DNA of 10,110 bases from Desulfatitalea sp. (lineage in GTDB: Bacteria; Desulfobacterota; Desulfobacteria; Desulfobacterales; Desulfosarcinaceae): NCBI GenBank assembly GCA_013041835.1, contig JABDRH010000510.1, forward strand, positions 1 to 10,110. The letters run 5' to 3'. Under the pieces are notes generated by a model. The model searched no databases. It worked only from the letters and a program-made list of their open reading frames with translations, and was not told the DNA's origin. Positions 1 through 6,358 of the stretch are shown here, one piece after another. Each line of letters begins with the position of its first letter. Position 1 is the first letter of the stretch. The position numbers were made by a program, and so were the translations under genes.

Positions 1-440
1 CCCCACGTCAAACTGGGCCGCGGCCGTATTATGGAGCGATCCAATAAGTGTGACATCCCGCGCAGCGCCAGACAAGTGGTGGGATGGTCGCCGCCACCAA
101 AGGCCATGCCGTCGTGCAGGCGAATATTTATTTCTCCGTCGGCCAGCCGGGACCGGCAAACTGCCTTGCCAATGGACAGTGCCGGCGTAACCCAACGCCG
201 TGGACCCTGTCCGAGTTCCAGATGGGAAATACTATAGTGATGCGTGTAAACCAGATCGCCTGCCGCTACCAGGCGCATCATCACGGAACGGGCGGCTCGC
301 CTGGAAAGGCCTTCATGATATGTACACAGTTGGTCAAGCAGGTCAGTCGGTGTCAATCGAAGATGCCGCAAGCCCAACAGCTTTCGTACCGTTGCACGGA
401 GGGCCGCCTCTGTCGCATTGAAGTTCTCTTCCCGCTTCAT
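1..440 (-). CDS. PrmA-like SAM-dependent methyltransferase, 5' part only (cut by window edge)
   Basis: An open minus-strand frame runs from ATG at 440 to the window edge: 146 codons with no stop. Residues 113-122 read AFGGGDHPTT, close to the AFGTGxHPTT motif at the start of the SAM-binding domain in ribosomal protein L11 methyltransferase (PrmA), and IRLHDG just before it fits the same block. Residues about 25-88 (LTPTDLLDQL, then LSRRAARSVMMRLVAAGDLVY) look like a small helix-turn-helix or winged-helix segment, not the usual PrmA N-terminal domain. The gene may therefore be a PrmA relative with another substrate; that is inference. Its ATG overlaps the stop of the upstream gene (ATGA, 437-440), which implies translational coupling. 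The SAM-binding glycine loop and the rest of the catalytic domain lie beyond the window, so activity cannot be judged here. Confidence 0.8.
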   Translation of the reverse strand, partial: MKREENFNATEAALRATVRKLLGLRHLRLTPTDLLDQLCTYHEGLSRRAARSVMMRLVAAGDLVYTHHYSISHLELGQGPRRWVTPALSIGKAVCRSRLADGEINIRLHDGMAFGGGDHPTTCLALRGMSHLLDRSIIRPRPSLTW

Positions 441-787
441 TTATCCGTGGATTGCACCTGCTTGAGCTGATCGGCATACCACACCGCAAATTCGTACATG
501 CCTATGAAGCGGTCATCATTGTTGATAATACCCAATGCGACCTCCAGCACGCCGCGTCCATAGGCATTGCTATATTTTTCGTAACCACACTGCTGCAGGA
601 ACTCACGGACCAACTGTTGGGTAGTCCGCTGAGTTGAATCTCGTCGTATGTCGATGGGGTCCTTGGGCGCTTCGAAAGGATCCCATCGGTGGTAGCCGAT
701 ACGCAAAATGCGCTTCTGACCCCGCGGGGACATAGTGTCGAATATGGCCTTTTTCCGTTCGGCCGCTTCCTTGGAATGATCGGCCAC
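437..787 (-). CDS. Conserved-looking hypothetical protein, 116 aa
   Basis: I do not recognise a named family. The frame opens with GTG at 787, seven bases after a strong Shine-Dalgarno (AGGAGG, 795-800) that lies inside the last codons of the upstream gene. It ends with TGA at 437-439, overlapping the next ATG. The protein is soluble, charged and probably mostly helical. There is no signal peptide, no membrane segment and only one cysteine (in QQCGYEKY). Notable stretches are SPRGQKRILRIGYHRWDPF near residues 20-38, KDPIDIRRD at about 42-50, TQQLVREFLQQ at about 56-66, and a C-terminal YEFAVWYADQL. A two-base gap on one side and a four-base overlap on the other place it in one mRNA with a Cys-cluster protein and a methyltransferase, so a shared task is likely. 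Function unknown. Confidence 0.85.
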   Translation of the reverse strand: MADHSKEAAERKKAIFDTMSPRGQKRILRIGYHRWDPFEAPKDPIDIRRDSTQRTTQQLVREFLQQCGYEKYSNAYGRGVLEVALGIINNDDRFIGMYEFAVWYADQLKQVQSTDK

Positions 788-789
788 GT

Positions 790-1458
790 CTACTCCTCCT
801 GGTCTGCGACCTTTTGACCGGCACCCCCCAAATATATCTCACTATAGTCCGTGAGCAAGGCCATGGAGAGAGGCACCAACATTTCTGCCAATTTGGGATA
901 CTTGCTACGCATTTCCTGGGCCAGAGCAAAGGAGATGTCATAAAGCCGTTGATTAATGGCATCCAGCTTGACCGTTGGGTAACGCTGGCCCGGCTCAAAG
1001 GCGCTCATGCCGCACGTGTGCCCTTTGCCACCAATGACGGTAGGAATACCGTAGATGCGACAGGTGATCGGCCTGAATTCGTAGATTTCGCACAAATCGT
1101 CATCACCCAAGGCTGGACAGCGCACCCGATGCTCCGCCATCTTTTCCAGAACCTGTGTCTCAGACCGTCCTGCTTGGTGGGCCTTGAACGCCTGGCGTTT
1201 GAGCTTGTAGGTCTGCCGATCAGCGACATTGGCTCGATCTATCAGACGGGTGCGATCTTCCCCTGAAAAGACTTGATCGAACCTGGTTTTAATGAATAGC
1301 GCCTCGATCAGGGTAAGGTCGAAAAGTGCATGGCAGCAGTCCGAACAACCCAGACGACAGGCCACGCTACCGCTAAAATCCGCTTTCATCTGGTCAAATA
1401 CCGCATCCGCCCTGGCGGCTAGCGCTTCGTACTGTTTAAAGTAGGATTCAAAGTTCAT
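790..1458 (-). CDS. YkgJ/FliB-type cysteine-cluster protein (putative Zn- or Fe-binding), 222 aa
   Basis: Residues 34-42 read CRLGCSDCC, the CxxxCxxCC signature of the YkgJ / 'zinc- or iron-chelating' family (PF03692, which also holds the flagellin lysine N-methylase FliB). More cysteines follow at C114 (RCPAL), C123 (DLCEIYEFRP), C133 (ITCRIYGIP) and C149 (GHTCG), the expected second half of the cluster, so all eight likely metal ligands are present. The ATG at 1458 is chosen because GGAG lies nine bases upstream and MNFESYFKQY fits an N-terminus. In-frame starts at 1473 (ATG) and 1527 (GTG) are possible but have poor ribosome sites. The C-terminal part (about 160-210) is helical with no catalytic motif visible. 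It is the first gene of a three-gene unit downstream of parS and a TATAAT box. Metal binding is well supported by the family; the reaction is unknown. Confidence 0.88.
   Translation of the reverse strand: MNFESYFKQYEALAARADAVFDQMKADFSGSVACRLGCSDCCHALFDLTLIEALFIKTRFDQVFSGEDRTRLIDRANVADRQTYKLKRQAFKAHQAGRSETQVLEKMAEHRVRCPALGDDDLCEIYEFRPITCRIYGIPTVIGGKGHTCGMSAFEPGQRYPTVKLDAINQRLYDISFALAQEMRSKYPKLAEMLVPLSMALLTDYSEIYLGGAGQKVADQEE
793..800 (-). promoter_or_regulatory. Strong Shine-Dalgarno embedded in the end of the upstream gene
   Basis: AGGAGGAG is encoded by the last three sense codons of the YkgJ-family gene (CAG GAG GAG), just before its TAG. Spacing from AGGAGG to the GTG at 787 is seven bases. 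This decides the non-ATG start of the 116-aa gene and suggests that ribosomes ending on the first gene reinitiate on the next. Confidence 0.75.
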
Positions 1459-1546
1459 GACAATCAGCTCCATATCCGCATTGTCCAATAAAAGCCAGCC
1501 CGGTCCGATAAAAGCAGAACAACCCACAAACCTGTTTTGAAGCCAT

Positions 1547-1552
1547 ATTATA
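1547..1552 (-). promoter_or_regulatory. Perfect -10 box (TATAAT) abutting parS
   Basis: The minus strand reads TATAAT at 1552-1547, about 90 bases before the chosen ykgJ-family start. The 17 bases where a spacer would lie are almost entirely the parS palindrome (1553-1569). No good -35 hexamer sits at standard spacing (GCAAAT at best), and TTGATC farther up is 28 bases away, too far. The promoter is therefore plausible but weak by sequence, and might need an activator. It would drive the three-gene unit towards position 1. Confidence 0.45.
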
Positions 1553-1571
1553 TTGTTTCACGTGAAACAAT
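1552..1571. other. parS: parS centromere-like site (ParB binding site)
   Basis: Positions 1554-1569 read TGTTTCACGTGAAACA, identical to the canonical bacterial parS sequence bound by ParB (Spo0J) of the chromosome-segregation system. The palindrome extends perfectly to 20 bases (1552-1571), with A/T and T/A outer pairs. parS sites cluster near oriC, and the neighbouring rpmH-rnpA-yidC-mnmE block is a common origin-proximal block, so sequence and context agree. It lies between mnmE and the Cys-cluster gene, in intergenic DNA. parA and parB are not in the window. A 16-base exact match in a 10-kb window is very unlikely by chance. Confidence 0.95.
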
Positions 1572-1598
1572 TTGCGGGTCGATCAAGAACCTTTGAGA

Positions 1599-3014
1599 TC
1601 ATTTTCCAATGCAAAATTTATTAAAAATAACATCTAAAACATCCGTATCGATGCGTTTTCCCAAAATTCGCTCCAATGCTTTGATGGCGTCATTCAAATC
1701 AATTATGGCCAGCTCCTCATTGCTGTAACCTGAGATGACATCCATGGCATCACGGACTTTATCGGCCGCTTCCTCAATTGCGAACTTATGCCTTATGTTA
1801 GAAACAATAGTTGAATCGGTACGGTAGTTGGGGTCACGAAAGCATTCATCTGCGATCGATTTTTTTAGCTTTTCAATTCCATACCCAGTCTTTGCCGATG
1901 TATCAATGATTGTTATGTCTTTCCAGAATTCATTGCGCTCATTCACATATCTTTCTTTTACAAGATCGATTTTGTTGATGGCGCAAATGCATTTTTTGTT
2001 TTCGATACGACTTAAAATTTCCGTATCCTCGGCACTGAAGGGCTGGGTAGCCTCAAGGACCAGCAATACCAAATGTGCTTTGCTGAGAACATCTCTGGTC
2101 CGGTTGATACCAATTCGCTCTATCGGATGATTCGTGTCGTGCAACCCGGCGGTATCGATAAATTGGAAGGGAATGCCATTAATAGAGTATACCGCTTCGA
2201 CGGTATCCCGCGTTGTACCCGGGTAGGGCGTTACGATTGCTTTTTCAGCATCGATTAACTTATTAAACAGACTGGATTTTCCGACGTTTGGCCTCCCCAC
2301 GATGGCCAAGTTGACGCCGTCTCTCAATAGACAACCGCTATCGTAACTTTTTGCCAGGCTCACCAATGAATCAAGACATGTGCTCTTCAATTGCTCGGCA
2401 ATTTTACCATTGCACTCATTCTCATCTATGTCTTCAGGAAAATTGATGCCCGCTTCCATGCAAGCAATGATTTGCTTCAATTCTTCTATAATTCGGTTCG
2501 CTTTTTTCTGAAGCCCGCCAATAAGTTGGTCTGTCGCAAAATTTAAAGCCAGATCTGTTTTTGCATTAATCATGTCGGCCACGGCTTCGGCCTGCGATAA
2601 ATCAATCCTTCCGTTTATATAAGCACGCTTTGTGAATTCACCCGGAGCGGCGCTTCGAGCCCCGCATTTAAATACAAGCTGTAAAATCGCACGCAATATA
2701 ACCGGACCGCCGTGGCAATGAATTTCGACGACATTTTCTCGAGTGTATGAGTTCGGCGCATACATGATAACCATGAGCACCTGATCGATGACGCGTTTTT
2801 GTTCCTCATCAACGATGTTTCCGAGATACATGACATGAGACTTGAGGGCTCTTTTAGGCGCTTTTGGGTCACGATCGGACTTGCGATGTGCCGCCTGGAA
2901 AAGCTGTTTTGAGATGTCAACCGCTTTCGGCCCGGAAATTCTAACGATACCAATGCCACCGCTACCCATGGGCGTTGCCACGGCTGCGATGGTGTCAAGG
3001 TCTGAAGTGAACAA
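1599..3014 (-). CDS. mnmE: tRNA modification GTPase MnmE (TrmE), 471 aa
   Basis: MnmE works with MnmG to put the carboxymethylaminomethyl (or aminomethyl) group on wobble U34 of certain tRNAs in the cytoplasm. The N-terminal folate-binding domain is present: DTIAAVATPMGSGGIGIVRI at residues 7-26 and EIHCHGGPVI at about 97-106. The embedded G domain has G1 GRPNVGKS (240-247), G2 TTRDT (267-271), G3 DTAG (287-290), G4 NKID (347-350) and SAKTG (373-377). The C-terminus is FCIGK (467-471), whose cysteine is the conserved catalytic one. Length is slightly above the usual 450-460. The start is TTG at 3014, with GAGG seven bases upstream; an in-frame jag stop 21 bases upstream bars any longer ATG start. 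It follows jag after 18 bases. The reading frame looks more AT-rich than the genes on either side. No MnmG gene is in the window. Confidence 0.97.
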   Translation of the reverse strand: MFTSDLDTIAAVATPMGSGGIGIVRISGPKAVDISKQLFQAAHRKSDRDPKAPKRALKSHVMYLGNIVDEEQKRVIDQVLMVIMYAPNSYTRENVVEIHCHGGPVILRAILQLVFKCGARSAAPGEFTKRAYINGRIDLSQAEAVADMINAKTDLALNFATDQLIGGLQKKANRIIEELKQIIACMEAGINFPEDIDENECNGKIAEQLKSTCLDSLVSLAKSYDSGCLLRDGVNLAIVGRPNVGKSSLFNKLIDAEKAIVTPYPGTTRDTVEAVYSINGIPFQFIDTAGLHDTNHPIERIGINRTRDVLSKAHLVLLVLEATQPFSAEDTEILSRIENKKCICAINKIDLVKERYVNERNEFWKDITIIDTSAKTGYGIEKLKKSIADECFRDPNYRTDSTIVSNIRHKFAIEEAADKVRDAMDVISGYSNEELAIIDLNDAIKALERILGKRIDTDVLDVIFNKFCIGK

Positions 3015-3032
3015 TGCGATGCCTCGAAAAAT

Positions 3033-3896
3033 TTAGGCTTCTTCCTTTTTCCGCGTTCTTTTTCGCCGCTTTGGAAAGATGACCAATTTCCGATAGTATC
3101 CTTCGCCCATGCTTTGCGTGCGAACAGACGGGTTGTCTTTTAGGTGAATGTGAACCGTGCGACGGTCGTATGCATTCATTTGGCCGATGGTCACGGGCTT
3201 ATTGATGCGCTGTGCTTTTTCCGCCATTTTGCTTGCCAATCGTTTCAGGTTCGTCCGCCGGTTCTTGAGGTATCCTTCAACATCCACGAGCACCCGCAAC
3301 CGTGTGTTGTTCTTTTTGTTGACGATCTTTTCCACGACATATTGAATCGCTTCCAATGTCTGTCCGCGCTTTCCAATAATCAACCCGCTGTCACTGCTCT
3401 CCACAGAATAGACCACTCTAGCGTTTCGTATATCCGCTGAAATCTTTGAATCCGTAGAAATTTCATCTATGATACGTTTCAAAGCTTGTTGTCCAAGCGA
3501 AACCGCTTCTTGTGTCTCCACGCTTAGCGTTTCCGCGGGTTCACCGATGTCCACGTGAATTTTTTCATCTATTTGCACGCGTTCATCTTGTTGCGCGTAT
3601 GTTTGAACCTTAGAATCTTCAACGCTCTTAGGTGCATCATCATCGAGGTTAAATGCATCCTTAACCAGGTCGACAGCGCGCTGACGCGCGTCGATTTGAA
3701 AATCATCAATTTTCCCCGATCCATTTTTTCGGACGCGGATCTTTGCCTTTTTCGCGCCCACCAGCCCAAAAATACCACTTGCACCGTATGAAACAACATC
3801 GTAATCCAGTTTTTCAGCATCAATATTGAGCGCTTTACTTGCCTTCTCCAGAGCATTATTAATGTTTTTGCCTACGTATTCTTCATATTCACTCAT
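3033..3896 (-). CDS. khpB: RNA-binding protein Jag/KhpB (EloR), KH and R3H domains, 287 aa
   Basis: Three parts of the Jag/KhpB family are visible in order. The N-terminal Jag domain (residues 1-56) includes GIFGLVGAKKAKIRVRKNG at 41-59. An acidic linker follows (about 60-130). The KH domain carries GLIIGKRGQT at 171-180, the GxxG RNA-binding loop. The R3H domain has R245-x3-H249 (RRTVH), followed by MGEGYYRKLVIFPKRRK. The very basic C-terminal tail fits nucleic-acid binding. In Gram-positive bacteria the protein pairs with KhpA and affects cell elongation and RNA fate; its role in Desulfobacterota is inferred only. The ATG at 3896 has GGAGG (3902-3906) five bases upstream. It lies 15 bases after yidC, as in many genomes. 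Confidence 0.95.
   Translation of the reverse strand: MSEYEEYVGKNINNALEKASKALNIDAEKLDYDVVSYGASGIFGLVGAKKAKIRVRKNGSGKIDDFQIDARQRAVDLVKDAFNLDDDAPKSVEDSKVQTYAQQDERVQIDEKIHVDIGEPAETLSVETQEAVSLGQQALKRIIDEISTDSKISADIRNARVVYSVESSDSGLIIGKRGQTLEAIQYVVEKIVNKKNNTRLRVLVDVEGYLKNRRTNLKRLASKMAEKAQRINKPVTIGQMNAYDRRTVHIHLKDNPSVRTQSMGEGYYRKLVIFPKRRKRTRKKEEA
3670..3694. other. Potential hairpin inside jag
   Basis: TCGAC (3670-3674) pairs with GTCGA (3690-3694), and GCGCG (3676-3680) with CGCGC (3685-3689). This leaves a four-base CTGA loop and one bulged base (3675): a ten-pair, mostly G/C stem. It is within coding sequence for IDARQRAVD, has no U-run after it and so is not an intrinsic terminator. It may simply reflect codon choice. 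Confidence 0.4.
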
Positions 3897-3911
3897 GAAA
3901 ACCTCCGGTAA

Positions 3912-5567
3912 TTAGCCCAGCTTTTTTTGTGTGTAATATTGTTGTGAAATGGCAACAAGATTGCTCACTAGCCAGTAAAGCACCAAACCCGATGGGAAAT
4001 TGACAAAAATAAAGGTAAAGACCACCGGCATTAGCATCATCATTTTGGCTTGTGTCGGATCGCCGGCGGTTGGAGACATTTTTTGCTGCAATATCATGGT
4101 TGCCCCCATAATCAGGGTCAAAACCGGAATACCCACAGGCGGATGAATCAATGGCAATGAAATGTCAAAGTTAAAAAGACGATCAGGAGATGAAAGATCT
4201 TGTATCCAGCCGAAGAATGGGGCGTGCCGAAGCTCGATTGACCCGTACAACATGCGGTATAGCGCGAAAAATACCGGCATCTGGATTACCATGGGTAGGC
4301 ATCCGCCAACAGGATTGACTTTATATGTGCGGTACAATGCCATGGTCTCTTGGTTCATCTGCATTTTATCGTCTTTGTATTTTTCGCGAATTTCCTTCAT
4401 TAAAGGGGCAAGCTTGCGCATATCGTTCATTGATTTATAGCTTTTCTGCGCGAGCGGCCAAAAAATTAGTCTCGATATAATGGTCAATATGATAATGGCA
4501 ATGCCATAATTGGGAATATATCGATATATAAAGTTCATAAACCATAGACACGGCTTGGCGATGAAATCAAACCAGCCAAAATCTACCGCACGGTCTAGCT
4601 CATGCCCGATGGTTTTTAGTACCTTGACGCTCTTGGGTCCCATGAATAGAGTGTATTCGAAATCTGTACTGCCACCTGGATAAACGGGGTCAATCTCAGT
4701 AACAATCTGATTTTCTATTATATTTTTGTTGCCGCGCAGCGCCATGTAGCGATCTGCGGCAGTGTTTAGGATGACGCCGTCCATAAAATAGAGACGCTCG
4801 ATGGCGATCCATTCAATATGTCCGTCAAGCCGTCTATTATCTTCTATGTCATCCGGATCGATTTGCTCATGTATGTCATCGACCAAACCACTAGGGCCCT
4901 GAAAACCAAAAGTGCCACTTTTTTCCCTGCTAATGTCTCGCAACGCGAGTCCGATACGGCCTCCCAACGGCTCTCCTGCATTGTTTTTCACTTTTACGGT
5001 AAGGTCTATCGTATAACTGTCTGGTATGAAACGGAATATTTTAGACACAGATATGTTTTGCGAAGTTGTGCAGTTAAAAACCAGCTCCCTGGGCACCGTT
5101 TGAACTTCAATAACCGTGGCATCGCTTTGAGCGCTGTAGGTGCATTGCGGCAATCCCCCGGCTTTTGGATCGCTCATGCTAAGCAACACCGTGCCGCCTC
5201 TTAATTCTTTTGATATCAACTGCTTCGGCGCGGCACCCGCCGAAGCATGTTCCCGGTATTCTTTTAGAGCCATACTGATAACGGCGGCACCCTGTTCGTC
5301 CACAGTCATGGTATACAAGGGCGTATCGATAGTGATTCGTCGTGCAGACCGTTGAGCAAATTCTTCTTTTTTAGCATCCGCGCCCTGGTTTTGTGTCAAT
5401 TCCTCGCTTTCCAGGGGTGTGAATGATTCCGGAACCGCCTCGGATGTTGTTTCGGCAGTTTTTACGGGTTCCTCAATTTCTTGGGGCTTGGGTGCGAAAA
5501 ACTTAGCCCACAATATGAAAATGAATAGTGATAGGCCTACGGCCAGCAGAAGGCGCTTTTGTTCCAT
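3912..5567 (-). CDS. yidC: Membrane protein insertase YidC, 551 aa
   Basis: YidC (Oxa1/Alb3 superfamily) inserts and folds inner-membrane proteins, alone or with SecYEG. TM1 is at residues about 5-24 (LLLAVGLSLFIFILWAKFF). A large periplasmic P1 domain follows (about 60-325), typical of the Gram-negative form. The conserved insertase core begins at about 330. TM2 has ISRLIFWPLAQKS with the groove arginine at 366, and the cytoplasmic hairpin includes LMKEIREKYKDDKMQMNQE. Then come NPVGGCLPMVIQMPVFFALYR (418-438) and the last membrane segments through VLYWLVSNLVAISQQYYTQ. Length matches the family (about 540-560). The ATG at 5567 has AGGAGAG six bases upstream. A spacer of 136 bases separates it from yidD, and jag follows after 15 bases. 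The linker after TM1 (25-75) is rich in Glu, Pro and Thr, as usual. Confidence 0.98.
   Translation of the reverse strand: MEQKRLLLAVGLSLFIFILWAKFFAPKPQEIEEPVKTAETTSEAVPESFTPLESEELTQNQGADAKKEEFAQRSARRITIDTPLYTMTVDEQGAAVISMALKEYREHASAGAAPKQLISKELRGGTVLLSMSDPKAGGLPQCTYSAQSDATVIEVQTVPRELVFNCTTSQNISVSKIFRFIPDSYTIDLTVKVKNNAGEPLGGRIGLALRDISREKSGTFGFQGPSGLVDDIHEQIDPDDIEDNRRLDGHIEWIAIERLYFMDGVILNTAADRYMALRGNKNIIENQIVTEIDPVYPGGSTDFEYTLFMGPKSVKVLKTIGHELDRAVDFGWFDFIAKPCLWFMNFIYRYIPNYGIAIIILTIISRLIFWPLAQKSYKSMNDMRKLAPLMKEIREKYKDDKMQMNQETMALYRTYKVNPVGGCLPMVIQMPVFFALYRMLYGSIELRHAPFFGWIQDLSSPDRLFNFDISLPLIHPPVGIPVLTLIMGATMILQQKMSPTAGDPTQAKMMMLMPVVFTFIFVNFPSGLVLYWLVSNLVAISQQYYTQKKLG
5221..5247. other. Perfect 10-bp inverted repeat inside yidC
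   Basis: TGCTTCGGCG (5221-5230) is exactly reverse-complementary to CGCCGAAGCA (5238-5247), with a seven-base loop CGGCACC. It encodes part of the periplasmic domain at about residues 107-116 (HASAGAAPKQ), a region expected to vary in YidC. No T-run follows on either strand, so it is not an intrinsic terminator. Confidence 0.5.
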
Positions 5568-5703
5568 GCAATGCTCTCCTATCGTATTTTCAGTCCGGGC
5601 GATACAACGAAGGGTGGGACGACCGTCGCGTTCGTTTTCAGTGGATTTATCGGTTTAACACGAGAAGGTGTGCGGATTTATGCAATATCAATAATACAAT
5701 TTA
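5568..5703. other. 136-base spacer between yidD and yidC
   Basis: I see no gene, hairpin terminator or convincing promoter here. The only clear site is the yidC ribosome binding site AGGAGAG at 5574-5580. The end near yidD is AT-rich (minus strand ATTGTATTATTGATATTGC), but no -35/-10 pair with standard spacing can be read. Confidence 0.5.
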
Positions 5704-5940
5704 TCATGGCACGGGGTCGTACCCACCCATGCACCACGGGTTGCAGCGCAGTACCCGTTTTATGGCCAGCCAGCACCCACGAACCACGCCGAAACGACGA
5801 ATCGCTTCAGCAGCGTATCGTGAGCATGATGGCTGAAAACGACAGCAGCCCCCGAAGATAGGCGATAAGATCAACTGATATGCATATATCATCGCTGTAG
5901 CGATGCCAATACCTATGCGACTAGTTGTTTTTAAAGGCAT
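5704..5940 (-). CDS. yidD: Membrane protein insertion efficiency factor YidD, 78 aa
   Basis: This is the small membrane-associated factor that helps YidC-dependent insertion. The diagnostic core is present: YQLILSPIFGGCCRFQPSCS (residues 21-40), then RYAAEAIRRFGVVRGCWLAI, KRVLRCNPW and a C-terminal GGYDPVP. Cysteines at 32, 33, 39, 56, 66 and 70 include the conserved CRFxPxCSxY pair. An amphipathic or hydrophobic N-terminal stretch (about 8-30) fits membrane association. The ATG at 5940 is chosen; a TTG directly before it (5943) is also in frame and cannot be excluded. It overlaps the 3' end of rnpA by 20 bases, the usual rnpA-yidD arrangement, so coupled translation is likely. Ribosome site is weak (GCGGAT upstream). 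Confidence 0.95.
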   Translation of the reverse strand: MPLKTTSRIGIGIATAMIYAYQLILSPIFGGCCRFQPSCSRYAAEAIRRFGVVRGCWLAIKRVLRCNPWCMGGYDPVP

Positions 5941-6346
5941 CAATCCGCTTTAAAAGCATCTCCATTGCGTTGGTCAAGGCCTCGTTGCTGCATTCGGCTG
6001 CGGATCTTTTTGCGATGAGGTGAATGTCCCAATGGTTTTGAAGTAAGTTTCTTTTGGTTCTGAAACTCTCTCTCGCAATGCGTTTGATCCGGTTTCGCGT
6101 AACAGCATTGCCGACTTTACGGCTGACGGTGATTCCGAGCCGACTCCGACGATGGCTGCTGGCTTCGAAAAAGACGATAAACTGCCAGTTGCCTGTTTTC
6201 CTACCCTTGTCGGCCAAATGAAGAAACTGTCGGCGCTTTAGGAGCCTATCGGCTTTTTCAAATTTGTAGTCTTCCCGTTTGTCCCGATGTTTCACACTTT
6301 TTTGCGCACTTATGGCCGCTTGTACCCTTTGCAAGCAGTTCCCCAT
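5921..6346 (-). CDS. rnpA: Ribonuclease P protein component, 141 aa
   Basis: RnpA is the protein subunit of RNase P, binding the catalytic RNA and the pre-tRNA 5' leader. Typical features are KADRLLKRRQF at residues 31-41, RLGITVSRKVGNAVTRNRIK at about 69-88 and the RNR-containing helix (RNRIKRIARESFR, 84-96). IHLIAKRSAAE at about 108-118 matches the C-terminal strand. Most RnpA proteins are about 110-125 residues and start just before the KADRL motif. This frame carries some 28 extra N-terminal residues from ATG 6346. No good Shine-Dalgarno precedes 6346; an in-frame GTG at codon 18 (6295) is an alternative start. The frame begins 12 bases after rpmH, in the same frame as rpmH. The catalytic RNA gene (rnpB) is not in the window. 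Confidence 0.93.
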   Translation of the reverse strand: MGNCLQRVQAAISAQKSVKHRDKREDYKFEKADRLLKRRQFLHLADKGRKTGNWQFIVFFEASSHRRSRLGITVSRKVGNAVTRNRIKRIARESFRTKRNLLQNHWDIHLIAKRSAAECSNEALTNAMEMLLKRIDAFKNN

Positions 6347-6358
6347 ATCGATTTTGGA

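Noticed and set aside
441..449. TTATCCGTG, resembling a DnaA box
   Set aside because: It differs from TTATCCACA at the last three bases, is single, and lies at a gene junction; no origin is supported here.
84..470. Plus-strand open frame of 128 codons near the left edge
   Set aside because: It lies opposite the PrmA-like gene, whose AFGGGDHPTT motif and coupled start are clear; the plus frame has no motif or good ribosome site.
1013..1018. Second CACGTG core, and a third at 3552-3557
   Set aside because: The flanking bases do not match the GTTT/AAAC arms of parS, and both are inside coding sequence.
814..1266. Plus-strand open frame of 150 codons
   Set aside because: It is antisense to the Cys-cluster gene, which has all eight expected cysteines; treated as a shadow.
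1552..1571. parS palindrome as an intrinsic terminator for mnmE
   Set aside because: It has no loop and no T-run follows it in the direction of mnmE transcription; the exact parS match explains it better.
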